A stretch of DNA of 61,672 bases. Origin: Methylobacterium bullatum (GTDB taxonomy: Bacteria; Pseudomonadota; Alphaproteobacteria; Rhizobiales; Beijerinckiaceae). Of this stretch, positions 26,172-34,214 are shown piece by piece; position 1 is the first letter of the stretch; each line of letters starts with the position of its first letter. The notes under the pieces are model-generated. The model saw only the letters and a program-made list of their open reading frames with translations. It did not search any database and was not told the origin of the DNA. Position numbers and translations under genes: made by a program. Location: assembly GCF_014845095.1 (NCBI RefSeq), contig NZ_NKUG01000093.1, forward strand, positions 1 through 61,672, written 5' to 3'.

Positions 26172-26585
26172 TCAGAAGGACGATGGTTTCCGTCTGCGCG
26201 AAGGAATACCGACGCCGCCCGGTTCGTCGATCGCCTCCGGTTTGTCCAAGGAGGTCGCCACCGGCTGCGGCGGCTCGTCCCGGACGCGCGGTGGCGCCAC
26301 CTTGCCGACGCGCTCGATCCTCACGCCGACATAGTCGCCGCGCCTCCAGGCGAGCTTCACCATGCAGACGAAGTCCCGGCCGATGATGCGGAGCAGGAAC
26401 GACTCGGGCAGCGCGTGGTAGGCTGGAATACCAAGCTTGGCGCCGGATTTCGAGACGTCCTTCACGGTGCATGGGATTTCCCGACCATCGGGAAGCCGAA
26501 CGTTGGCTATCCAGTTCGTCGAGTTACGGTCCTCGCGCCGTGATACCGGCTCTGGAGACGTTTCCGTTTCTTTGTCCGACCGCAC
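26172..26585 (-). CDS. PilZ domain protein (probable c-di-GMP receptor)
   Basis: This encodes 137 residues. The N-terminal RREDRNSTNW supplies the RxxxR motif and CTVKDVSKSGAKLG supplies the (D/N)xSxxG motif that together bind cyclic di-GMP. The C-terminal 45 residues are proline- and arginine-rich and probably disordered. The gene converges on the DUF1501 gene. A link to the neighbouring secretion pair or capsule genes is possible but not shown. Confidence 0.8.
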   Translation of the reverse strand: MRSDKETETSPEPVSRREDRNSTNWIANVRLPDGREIPCTVKDVSKSGAKLGIPAYHALPESFLLRIIGRDFVCMVKLAWRRGDYVGVRIERVGKVAPPRVRDEPPQPVATSLDKPEAIDEPGGVGIPSRRRKPSSF

Positions 26586-27001
26586 GTAAGACGCTCCGGC
26601 GCTTCACCGTTTCTCGAACCACCATAGGCCGAGAACGTTTACGGACCATGCTTGCTCGGGGTTTCTTTACGGGCTCAGCAGCCGACACGCGCTAGCAAGT
26701 CGTCGACCACTCACCTGTGCCGACCGCATCGTTTCCTCTTCCGAATACGAAGGCCACGTCTCGGGGGGGAAGAAGCGGTTCATCCCCCCCCCTGAGGCGG
26801 CGAGAGCCGGGGGCATATGTCGCGAGAGATGGGCCCTCCGGACACAGACGGCCATAATCCAACCGCAGCAGCATGTTTTCGAGTTCTCGACTTCACGCTT
26901 TTCTTATAAAGGAGGCGAGTGTCGGGCCGCCGTTCCCAAACGGTATCGCAGACTACCATTCACACTAAACTTGACAATCGAACGCGACGGCGGGGGCGGC
27001 A
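26586..27001. other. intergenic region before the type I secretion genes, with poly-G/poly-C hairpin
   Basis: No gene is seen in 416 bp. GGGGGGGA (26763-26770) can pair with TCCCCCCC (26783-26790), giving an 8-bp stem with a 12-nt loop; the C tract runs for nine bases and could be slippage-prone. TTGACA at 26971-26976 resembles a -35 box, but no -10 is obvious before the GTG start at 27002. Confidence 0.4.
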
Positions 27002-28762
27002 GTGGCTAAGGGGCGGGAATCGGCCGAAATCATTTCGGCATTGGCAAGTTGCCGAACGGCGTTCATCGGCGTCGCCGTGATGAGCGGGTTGGTGAACATT
27101 CTGTATCTGACCGGTTCATTTTTCATGCTCGAAGTCTATGACCGCGTCATTCCGAGCCGGAGCGTTCCGACACTTATCGGCCTCATGATCCTCGCTCTCG
27201 TCCTTTACGGATTTCAGGGCGTCCTGGAGACGATCCGCTCGCGGATCCTCGCGCGCGTCGGCGCCTCGCTCGACGAAGCCCTCTCGGCGCGAGTGTTCGA
27301 CATCGTCGTGCGGGCTCCCCTGAAGGGCGCGACCCCGGGCGATGGGCTGCTGCCCCTGCGCGACCTCGACCAGTTGCGTGCCTTCCTCGGCGGCACGGGG
27401 CCCTCGGCCTTCTTCGATCTGCCGTGGATGCCGATCTATGTCTTCATCTGCTTCCTGTTCCACCCGCTCATCGGTATCGCGGCCCTCGTCGGCGCGGCGG
27501 TCCTAGCGGTCCTGGCCCTGACCACGGATCGGTCGACCCGCGCCCCGACCCAGACCGCAACCGCCCACGGCATGCGTCGCAACGGCCTCGCGGAAGCCGG
27601 GCGCCGCAACGCCGAGGTGCTGGCCGCCATGGGGATGCAGGGACGCTTCGCCGATCGCTGGGGCGGCGCCAACCGCGATTACATGCAGTCTCAGATGGCC
27701 GTCTCGGACGTCGCGGGCGGTTTCGGAGCGGGCTCGAAAGTGTTCCGCATGGCACTGCAATCGGGCGTGCTCGCCCTCGGAGCCTGGCTCGTCATCAACA
27801 ACCTGGCCTCGGCGGGCGTCATCATCGCCTCGTCGATCCTCGTCGCCCGCGCCCTGGCTCCGGCGGAACTCGCCATCGCCAACTGGAAGGGATTCGTGCA
27901 GGCGCGCCAGAGCTGGGCACGGCTCTCGGAGTTGTTCGCGCGCCTGCCCGCCGTCGAACAGCCCCATGCTCTGCCCGCTCCGTCGCAGAGCCTCGTGGCC
28001 GAAAACGTTACCCTCGCACCGCCGGGAACCCAGCGCATCGTCGTGCAGGATGTCAGCCTGTCCCTGCAGCGGGGGCAGGGGCTCGGAATCATCGGCCCGA
28101 GCGCCTCGGGCAAGTCGAGCCTCGTCCGCGCCATCGTCGGCGTCTGGCCGCCCGTGCGCGGCAAGGTCAGGATCGACGGCGCGGCCATCGACCAATGGTC
28201 GAGCGCCGATCTCGGGCCACATATCGGCTTCCTGCCGCAGGAGGTGGAGTTGTTTGCCGGCACCATCGCCGAGAACATCGCCCGGTTCGATCCCAATGCC
28301 CAATCGGGTGCGGTCATCTCGGCCGCCAAGGCAGCGGGTATCCATGAGATGATTTTGCGCCTGGCGGAAGGCTACGACACCCGGATCGGCGAGGGCGGGG
28401 CGGGCCTGTCGGCAGGGCAGCGCCAGCGGGTCGGACTGGCGAGGGCGCTCTATGGCGACCCCTTCCTCGTGGTGCTCGACGAACCCAATTCGAATCTCGA
28501 TGGGGAGGGCGAGAACGCCCTGACCCAGGCCATCGTCGGGGTGCGGCAGCGCGGCGGCATCTGCATCGTCGTGGCGCACCGCCCCAGCGCTCTGGCCGCC
28601 GTCGACATGATCCTGATGATGGCCGACGGGCGCGCCCAGGCCTTCGGCCCCAAGGACGAGGTGCTCAAGCGCGTCCTCCGGTCGACTCCGGCTCCCGCCG
28701 CCGAGCCCGTCGCCGCACAACGTACCGGCGCGAACGTCGCCACCCTGCAGGAGAGCGCGTGA
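27002..28762 (+). CDS. type I secretion system permease/ATPase (PrtD family)
   Basis: This 586-residue protein has a transmembrane half (helices around 20-45, 55-75, 142-172, 250-285) and an ABC ATPase with Walker A GPSASGKS (365-372), signature LSAGQRQR (469-476) and Walker B FLVVLDE (488-494). The pattern FFMLEVYDRVIPSRSVPTL is typical of PrtD/HasD exporters, and there is no N-terminal C39-like domain. It would drive export of a C-terminally signalled protein across both membranes. The stop overlaps the ATG of the HlyD-type gene by one base. No TolC homologue or RTX-like substrate is in the window. Confidence 0.9.
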   Translation: MAKGRESAEIISALASCRTAFIGVAVMSGLVNILYLTGSFFMLEVYDRVIPSRSVPTLIGLMILALVLYGFQGVLETIRSRILARVGASLDEALSARVFDIVVRAPLKGATPGDGLLPLRDLDQLRAFLGGTGPSAFFDLPWMPIYVFICFLFHPLIGIAALVGAAVLAVLALTTDRSTRAPTQTATAHGMRRNGLAEAGRRNAEVLAAMGMQGRFADRWGGANRDYMQSQMAVSDVAGGFGAGSKVFRMALQSGVLALGAWLVINNLASAGVIIASSILVARALAPAELAIANWKGFVQARQSWARLSELFARLPAVEQPHALPAPSQSLVAENVTLAPPGTQRIVVQDVSLSLQRGQGLGIIGPSASGKSSLVRAIVGVWPPVRGKVRIDGAAIDQWSSADLGPHIGFLPQEVELFAGTIAENIARFDPNAQSGAVISAAKAAGIHEMILRLAEGYDTRIGEGGAGLSAGQRQRVGLARALYGDPFLVVLDEPNSNLDGEGENALTQAIVGVRQRGGICIVVAHRPSALAAVDMILMMADGRAQAFGPKDEVLKRVLRSTPAPAAEPVAAQRTGANVATLQESA

Positions 28763-30105
28763 TGGCCATCGCACTGTCGCCCACCGGGCTCCCCGCCGCT
28801 CAAATCCGGCCCACCGCCAACGGGTCGATCCGCCGTCACCTCGCCGCCGCGATCGGAGTCGGCGCCGTCCTCGTCATCGGAATCGGCGGCTGGGCCACCT
28901 TCACGATGATTTCGGGTGCCGTGATCGCGCCGGGCCAGCTCATGGTCGAATCGGACGTGAAGAAGGTGCAGCACCCCACCGGCGGCGTCGTCGGCGAGTT
29001 GCGGGTGAAGGAAGGCGCGCGGGTGAAAGCCGGCGACATCCTGATCCGCCTGGACGAGACCCAGACCCGCGCCAATCTCGACATCATCCTGAAGGCGCTC
29101 GATGAGTTCGCCGCCCGTCGGGCGCGTGACGAGGCCGAGCGCGACGGTGCGTCCGAGATCACCTTCCCGCCGGACCTTCTAGCCCGCAAGGCGAAGGATC
29201 CGTCCGTCGCCCATCTGGTCGACAGCGAGACCCGCCTGTTCCAAGCCCGCGTCGCCGGCCGCGAGGGCCAGAAGGCGCAGCTGCGCGAGCGCGTCTCCCA
29301 GCTCGGCGAGGAGATCAAGGGTCTCACCGAACAGGCCGCCGCCAAGGAGCGGGAAACGGCCTTGATCGGAACCGAGCTGAAGGGCGTGCGCGAGCTCTAC
29401 GGCAAGAACCTCGTGCCGCTCTCCCGCGTCACCGCCCTGGAACGGGACGGCGCCCGGCTGCAGGGCGAGCGCGGGCAACTCATCGCCTCCACGGCATCCG
29501 CCAAGGGCAAGATCACCGAGATCGAGCTGCAGATCTTCCAGATAGACCAGGACATGCGGACCGAGACCGGCAAGGAGCTCGCCGAGATCCGTGGCCGCTG
29601 GTCCGAATATGTGGAGAAGCGAATCGCCGCCGAGGATCAGCTCAAGCGTATCGACATGCGCTCGCCCCAGAACGGCACGGTCCACCAGCTGACGGTGCAT
29701 ACGATCGGCGGTCTCGTGGTTCCCAGCGAGCCGGCGATGCTCATCGTGCCCGACGCCGACAAGCTCATCGTCGAGGTCAGGATCCAGCCGCAGGACATCG
29801 ACAACGTGCGCGTCGATCAGCGCGCTGTCCTACGTTTCCCGGCCTTCAACCAGCGGACGACGCCCGAGATCGACGGAATCGTGAGCCGGGTTTCGGCCGA
29901 CGTCTCGCAGGACCCGAAGAGCGGCATGACCTACTACACCGCGCGCATCCGCATGACGGAGGATCAGGTGGAGCGCCTCGGCAAGGTCCAACTCGTGCCC
30001 GGCATGCCCGTGGAGGCCTTCATGCAACTCGGGGACCGCTCGGTCATCTCCTACCTGACGAAGCCCCTGACGGACCAGATCGCCAAGGCCTGGCGCGAGC
30101 GCTGA
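28762..30105 (+). CDS. HlyD/PrtE family periplasmic adaptor of type I secretion
   Basis: This 447-residue protein has one N-terminal membrane segment (about residues 30-55), then the adaptor motif VMVESDVKKVQHPTGG-like region with GGVVGELRVKEGARVKAGD, a long coiled coil (about 105-290) and the C-terminal barrel MRSPQNGTVHQLTVHTIGG and PGMPVEAFMQLGDR. It bridges the inner-membrane ABC exporter to an outer-membrane duct. AGGAG at 28749-28753 favours the ATG at 28762 over the GTG at 28759. A GC-rich hairpin at 30130-30150 closes the operon. Confidence 0.9.
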   Translation: MAIALSPTGLPAAQIRPTANGSIRRHLAAAIGVGAVLVIGIGGWATFTMISGAVIAPGQLMVESDVKKVQHPTGGVVGELRVKEGARVKAGDILIRLDETQTRANLDIILKALDEFAARRARDEAERDGASEITFPPDLLARKAKDPSVAHLVDSETRLFQARVAGREGQKAQLRERVSQLGEEIKGLTEQAAAKERETALIGTELKGVRELYGKNLVPLSRVTALERDGARLQGERGQLIASTASAKGKITEIELQIFQIDQDMRTETGKELAEIRGRWSEYVEKRIAAEDQLKRIDMRSPQNGTVHQLTVHTIGGLVVPSEPAMLIVPDADKLIVEVRIQPQDIDNVRVDQRAVLRFPAFNQRTTPEIDGIVSRVSADVSQDPKSGMTYYTARIRMTEDQVERLGKVQLVPGMPVEAFMQLGDRSVISYLTKPLTDQIAKAWRER

Positions 30106-30129
30106 GGGCGTCCAACGGCGGACGAGAAG

Positions 30130-30157
30130 GCCCCGGCCGTGCGCCGGGGCGAAAGTT
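30130..30157 (+). terminator. terminator-like hairpin after the HlyD-type gene
   Basis: An 8-bp stem GCCCCGGC/GCCGGGGC (30130-30137 with 30143-30150), loop CGTGC, then GAAAGTTTG. The T run is short, so termination may be partial. Confidence 0.55.
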
Positions 30158-30336
30158 TGAAGAATCCGCATCCCCGGCAGGTCGGTTGCACCTTGCCTTC
30201 AGGCGCTCAAGCCTGATATGGCAACCGCCTTTCCGCGATGCGTGAACTGCCATCGCCGAGGACGCCTTACCGAGGTGCCTCGTTCCCGAGACCCTATGGA
30301 CAGGCGGCGGGCTCAAACCCGGCCGACGTGAGACCG

Positions 30337-30462
30337 ATGAAGATTCGCAACTCCCTCAAGTCCCTCCGTGGCCGTCACCGCGACAACCAGCTCGTGCGCC
30401 GCAAGGGCCGCGTCTACGTCATCAACAAGACGCAGAAGCGCTTCAAGGCCCGTCAGGGCTGA
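30337..30462 (+). CDS. rpmJ: 50S ribosomal protein L36 (cysteine-free form)
   Basis: This 41-residue protein, [18 protein letters not shown] at the start and [16 protein letters not shown] at the end, is the typical alphaproteobacterial L36. It lacks the four-cysteine zinc ribbon of the C+ form, so it needs no zinc. The longer frame back to 30238 is not family-like, and the ATG at 30337 gives the exact usual length. An 8-bp hairpin (30470-30477 with 30487-30494) follows the gene and may terminate it. Confidence 0.95.
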   Translation: MKIRNSLKSLRGRHRDNQLVRRKGRVYVINKTQKRFKARQG

Positions 30463-30469
30463 GGCTGCG

Positions 30470-30494
30470 GGCTGCCCGGCAATTCGGGGCAGCC
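30470..30494 (+). terminator. hairpin after rpmJ
   Basis: GGCTGCCC (30470-30477) pairs with GGGCAGCC (30487-30494) around a 9-nt loop. There is no T run directly after, so it is only a terminator candidate. Confidence 0.45.
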
Positions 30495-30546
30495 GCGTCA
30501 AGCCGGCCTGTTGACGGCGGCGTGAAGGGCGAGGAAGCTCGCTTTC

Positions 30547-31191
30547 ATGACGCTGTCCCGGCATTTTGGCATTCTGTTCAACGCTGCGCTCCTGAGCGCG
30601 GCGGTCTTTTCGTTTGGGGTGTCGTCAGCCGACGCTCTGCCGCCACAGAGCCAGGGCCGTGAGACCGGACAAGGCGAGGAAAACGGCAAGGATGCACCCA
30701 AGAAAGTGCAGGCGCCGAGCCTCGAGGATCTCTATGCGAGGCTGAAGGCGTCCGAGGACGATGCGGAGGCCAAAGGCATCTCCCGCCTGATCGAGCAGCG
30801 CCTCGGGCGCTCCGGCAGCGCCACCGCCGACCTTCTCACGGAACGTGCCCGTCAGGCGATGTCGGGCCGCGACTATGCCCTCGCCGTCGAGTTGATGGAC
30901 CGCGCTACCACCCTCGAGCCGCAATGGGCCGAGGGCTGGAACCGGCGGGCCACGGTGTTCTGGCTTCTCACCGACCAGACCAACGCCGTGGCCGACCTGC
31001 AGCGGACGCTGGTGCTGGAACCACGGCATTACGAGGCCTGGGCTGCGCTGGGGCGGATCTATCTGTCCATGGACGACAAGCGTCGCGCCCTGGACGCTTT
31101 CCGCCGCGCCGCCGCCATATATCCGCGCATGGAGAAGCTCCAGAGCGCCATCGACCGGCTTGTCCCTGAGATCGACGGCCGGGACCTGTAA
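30547..31191 (+). CDS. secreted tetratricopeptide-repeat protein
   Basis: This 214-residue protein has a signal peptide (hydrophobic core LFNAALLSAAVFSFGV, ending near residue 30), a charged linker, and about three TPR units from residue 95 (DYALAVELMDRATTLEPQWAEG; AVADLQRTLVLEPRHYEAW; RRALDAFRRAAAIYP, each quoted in part). TPRs mediate protein-protein contacts, so a periplasmic scaffold role is likely. GAGGA upstream of 30547 supports the start. It is 6 bp from the alpha/beta hydrolase gene and should form an operon with it. Confidence 0.85.
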   Translation: MTLSRHFGILFNAALLSAAVFSFGVSSADALPPQSQGRETGQGEENGKDAPKKVQAPSLEDLYARLKASEDDAEAKGISRLIEQRLGRSGSATADLLTERARQAMSGRDYALAVELMDRATTLEPQWAEGWNRRATVFWLLTDQTNAVADLQRTLVLEPRHYEAWAALGRIYLSMDDKRRALDAFRRAAAIYPRMEKLQSAIDRLVPEIDGRDL

Positions 31192-31197
31192 CCGGAC

Positions 31198-32214
31198 ATG
31201 GTTCTCCTCCACTGGCTCGGCCTGATCGCGGGCGCGATGCTCGGGGTGATCGTCAGCGTTCTCGCGGGCGGAGCCCTCGTCACCCTGATCGTCACCTTGC
31301 GGGTCGGCGCCCGGTTTCCGCCGCAGGGGCCTTTCATCGAGGTGGATGGCGGGCGGCTCGCCACCATCCAGGCCGGCCCGACGACGTCGTCGAAGGGGAC
31401 CGTCGTGCTTCTTCACGGAGCCTCCGCCAACGCGGCCGACCCGATGGAAGGCGTCGGCCGCAGGCTCGCCCAGGACGGCTTTCGCGTCATTGCCTTCGAC
31501 AGGCCCGGATACGGCTGGAGCGACCGCCTCGGCGGCCGTGATGGGGGAAGCCCCGCGGTGCAGGGCCATGCGATCGCACAGGCGGTCGAGCGCATGGGGA
31601 CCGGCCCGGTGGTCCTGCTCGGCCATTCCTGGTCCGGCGCCCTGGCCACCGCCATCGCCCTCGACCATCCCGAAGTCGTCTCGGGTCTCGTCCTGGTGGC
31701 GCCTGTGGCGATGCCGTTTCCGGCCATGGCGCCTCTGCCGTGGTACTACCGTCTCGCCCTGAAGCCTCCGGTCGCATGGCTGCTCAGCCGCACCGTCGCG
31801 ACACCGATCGGCCTCTACTATCTGGAACGCGCAGGCCGTGCGGCCTTCCGGCCGCAGGAACTCCCCGCGGACTATCTCGAGCGGAGCCGCTCAGCCCTGG
31901 TGCTGCGCCCCGCGACGATGCTCGCGAATCTCGAAGACCTGATCGGCCTGCCCTCCGCCTTGGCGGCCCAGGCTCCACGCTACGGTGAGATCGCCGTTCC
32001 GACAGTGATCGTCTCCGGCGATGCGGATGCCGCCGTTCCGGCGACGCGCCATGCCGCCCCCCTCGCCAAACTCATCCCCGGCGCCCGGCTCGTTCTCCTG
32101 CCGGGCATCGGGCACATGGTGCCATACATGGCGACGGACGCCCTCGTGGATGCGGTCGAAGGGCTCGCCACCCGGATCGGCGCGACGAGACATGAGCAGC
32201 CCGTCGCGCGCTGA
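31198..32214 (+). CDS. alpha/beta-fold hydrolase, membrane-anchored
   Basis: This 338-residue protein has an N-terminal hydrophobic segment (residues 1-35), the oxyanion strand VVLLHGASAN, the nucleophile elbow GHSWSG with Ser144, a late acid loop VSGDADAAVPAT and the catalytic His in GIGHMVPY. It is likely an esterase or haloperoxidase-like hydrolase facing the periplasm. The substrate is unknown. It follows the TPR gene by 6 bp and converges tightly on pyruvate kinase, with only 5 bp between stops. Confidence 0.85.
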   Translation: MVLLHWLGLIAGAMLGVIVSVLAGGALVTLIVTLRVGARFPPQGPFIEVDGGRLATIQAGPTTSSKGTVVLLHGASANAADPMEGVGRRLAQDGFRVIAFDRPGYGWSDRLGGRDGGSPAVQGHAIAQAVERMGTGPVVLLGHSWSGALATAIALDHPEVVSGLVLVAPVAMPFPAMAPLPWYYRLALKPPVAWLLSRTVATPIGLYYLERAGRAAFRPQELPADYLERSRSALVLRPATMLANLEDLIGLPSALAAQAPRYGEIAVPTVIVSGDADAAVPATRHAAPLAKLIPGARLVLLPGIGHMVPYMATDALVDAVEGLATRIGATRHEQPVAR

Positions 32215-32219
32215 TCCGA

Positions 32220-33656
32220 TCAGGCTCTCGCGGCGTGATCGCGGGTGACGAAGGCGATCCGCACGAGGTTGGTGGCGCCCGGTGTCCCGAACGGCACGCC
32301 GGCCACCACGATGACCCGGTCGCCGATCTCGGCGAAGCGCTCGCGCACGGCGAATTTCGCCGCGCGGAAGGCCATGTCGTCCACGTCGCTGGCATCGTTG
32401 GTCACGATCGGGTGCGTGCCCCAGCACATGGCCAGTCGCCGGGCGGTCTCGCGCTTCGGCGTCAGCGCGATGATCGTGGCGTTGGGCCGCGAGCGGGCGA
32501 GACGCAGGGCCGTCGATCCCGAATGCGTCCAGGCCATGATGGCGGTGAGGTTGAGGGCGTCGACCATCTGATGGGCGGCCGCCGCGATGGCGTCCGATGC
32601 GGTGGCGTCGGGCTCCGAACGCTGCGCCGTGAGGATCGTCCAGTAGAGGGCGTCACGCTCCACCTGCTCGGCGATGCGGCTCATCATCGAGATCGCCTCG
32701 ATCGGGAAGGCGCCGGACGCGCTCTCGGCCGACAGCATCACCGCATCGGCACCCTCGTAGACGGCGGTCGCCACGTCCGAGACCTCGGCGCGCGTCGGCA
32801 CCGGTGCCGTGATCATCGATTCGAGCATCTGCGTCGCGACGACGACGGGCTTGCCGAGGCGCCGCGCACCGCGCGTGATCCGTTTCTGCACGCCCGGCAC
32901 CTGCTCCAGCGGCATCTCCACGCCGAGATCGCCGCGCGCCACCATGATCCCGTCGGAGATCTCGATGATCTCGTCGAGGCGGGTGAGGGCCTGCGGCTTC
33001 TCGATCTTGGCCATGACCAGGGCGCGGCCGGCGGCGACCTTCTTCACCTCGGCCACGTCCTCGGGACGCTGAACGAAGGAGACCGCGATCCAGTCCGCCC
33101 CGGCATTGAGCCCGGCTTCGAGATCGCCGCGATCCTTCTCGGTCATCGCCGCCACCGGGATCACGGTGTCGGGCAGGGACACGCCCTTGCGGTTGGAAAT
33201 CCTGCCCCCGATGACGACCTCGGTCACCGCGCGTCCCTCGGAGACCTCGGTCACGACCAGGCGCAACTTCCCGTCATCGATGATGACGACGTGGCCCGGT
33301 TCCAGCGCGGAGAGAATCTCGGGATGCGGCAGGTAGACACGATGGATGTCGCCCGGCGTCGGATCCGAATCGAGCACGAACGAGGCGCCGTTCTCGAGGA
33401 TGGCGCCGCCCTCGGCGAAGGCGGCGACCCGCAATTTCGGACCCTGGAGATCCACCAGGACCGCGATCGGCCGGCGCAACTCGCGCTCGATGGTACGGAT
33501 CACCTCGATCTTCTCCGGCAATTTCTCGCGCGGAAGGTGGCTCATATTGAGCCGGAACACGTCCGCACCGGCGCGGAACAGCTTCTCGATCATCTCCGGC
33601 GTGTCGGAAGCCGGACCGAGGGTGGCGATGATCTTCGTGCGGCGCGAGCGTTTCAC
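32220..33656 (-). CDS. pyk: pyruvate kinase
   Basis: This encodes 478 residues. RTKIIATLGPAS starts the barrel, FRLNMSH gives the conserved Asn-Ser, MAKIEKPQAL carries the catalytic lysine region and MVARGDLGVEMP the Mg2+-binding Glu/Asp. It transfers phosphate from phosphoenolpyruvate to ADP. The GTG at 33656 is chosen because family members begin with a short basic lead before TKIIATLGP, and GGAG lies just upstream; the frame is open to 33779. In methylotrophs this step interacts with the serine cycle, and a glycerate kinase gene lies 2.5 kb away. Confidence 0.93.
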   Translation of the reverse strand: MKRSRRTKIIATLGPASDTPEMIEKLFRAGADVFRLNMSHLPREKLPEKIEVIRTIERELRRPIAVLVDLQGPKLRVAAFAEGGAILENGASFVLDSDPTPGDIHRVYLPHPEILSALEPGHVVIIDDGKLRLVVTEVSEGRAVTEVVIGGRISNRKGVSLPDTVIPVAAMTEKDRGDLEAGLNAGADWIAVSFVQRPEDVAEVKKVAAGRALVMAKIEKPQALTRLDEIIEISDGIMVARGDLGVEMPLEQVPGVQKRITRGARRLGKPVVVATQMLESMITAPVPTRAEVSDVATAVYEGADAVMLSAESASGAFPIEAISMMSRIAEQVERDALYWTILTAQRSEPDATASDAIAAAAHQMVDALNLTAIMAWTHSGSTALRLARSRPNATIIALTPKRETARRLAMCWGTHPIVTNDASDVDDMAFRAAKFAVRERFAEIGDRVIVVAGVPFGTPGATNLVRIAFVTRDHAARA

Positions 33657-34014
33657 TCCGGTCTCCAAGTTTTTTTGAGGATACCCGTCGGGTTCGAACG
33701 ACCGATTGGGGGTAGGGGGCCAGAAGCACTGCGACGGCTTACACGTCAAGCTGCTGAGACTTGTTCTCTCAGGCCCCACCGAGGGGGCGGTTGCCGCCTA
33801 TGGAGCAATCTGAGTGAAGGGCACGTTCGCCAGCTTCGCGGACTGCGAGACTATACGCGGGATCATGGGCTACACGCTCGAACCTTGCCAACCCAAAATC
33901 ACCTGCTTCGTGAAGGTGTCCGGGTTTACAGACTTGTCCGGCATGCTGTACCCCGCACGTGCTATGCTGGACGCCACGCCTGGTTTGTGTCGAGATTAGA
34001 TAGGAGTGAGTTGG
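33657..34014. other. intergenic region between pyk and the low-GC insert
   Basis: I see no convincing gene. Short open frames exist, but none has a ribosome-binding site and a recognisable product. Base composition begins to fall toward the right half, where the boundary of the low-GC insert probably lies. Confidence 0.4.
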
Positions 34015-34170
34015 ATGAACGAACAGCATGCCCCTCCTCGTTCGGAAAAAGCCGAAATGAAGCGCCAGGCCCGCATCAAGGCGCGAAAGGACTCTCACAT
34101 TGAGGCTCGGAAGGCGGAGCGTAAGCAGAAGCGTATTTCTAGCCGCACATCAGAGGCGGGAAAATCCTGA
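34015..34170 (+). CDS. tiny basic hypothetical protein
   Basis: This encodes 51 residues, strongly basic and alanine-rich, with repeats of Lys/Arg/Glu (MKRQARIKARKD, EARKAERKQKR) suggesting one continuous helix. AGGAG (34002-34006) lies 8 bp before the ATG, an excellent spacing. It precedes the GT61 gene by 44 bp on the same strand and shares its lower GC content. I recognise no family; a nucleic-acid-binding helix is one guess. Confidence 0.55.
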   Translation: MNEQHAPPRSEKAEMKRQARIKARKDSHIEARKAERKQKRISSRTSEAGKS

Positions 34171-34214
34171 ATCTGCTCGGCCAAATTTTCGATCAACAAC
34201 AGGATTAGTGATCA

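Noticed and set aside
27002..30105. ABC exporter pair as the capsule exporter
   Set aside because: The motifs are those of PrtD/HlyD protein secretion, with fused membrane and ATPase domains and a coiled-coil adaptor, not KpsMT/KpsE.
33814..33999. 61-codon ORF before the tiny basic protein
   Set aside because: No ribosome-binding site, no family resemblance, and it overlaps the probable promoter of the small gene.
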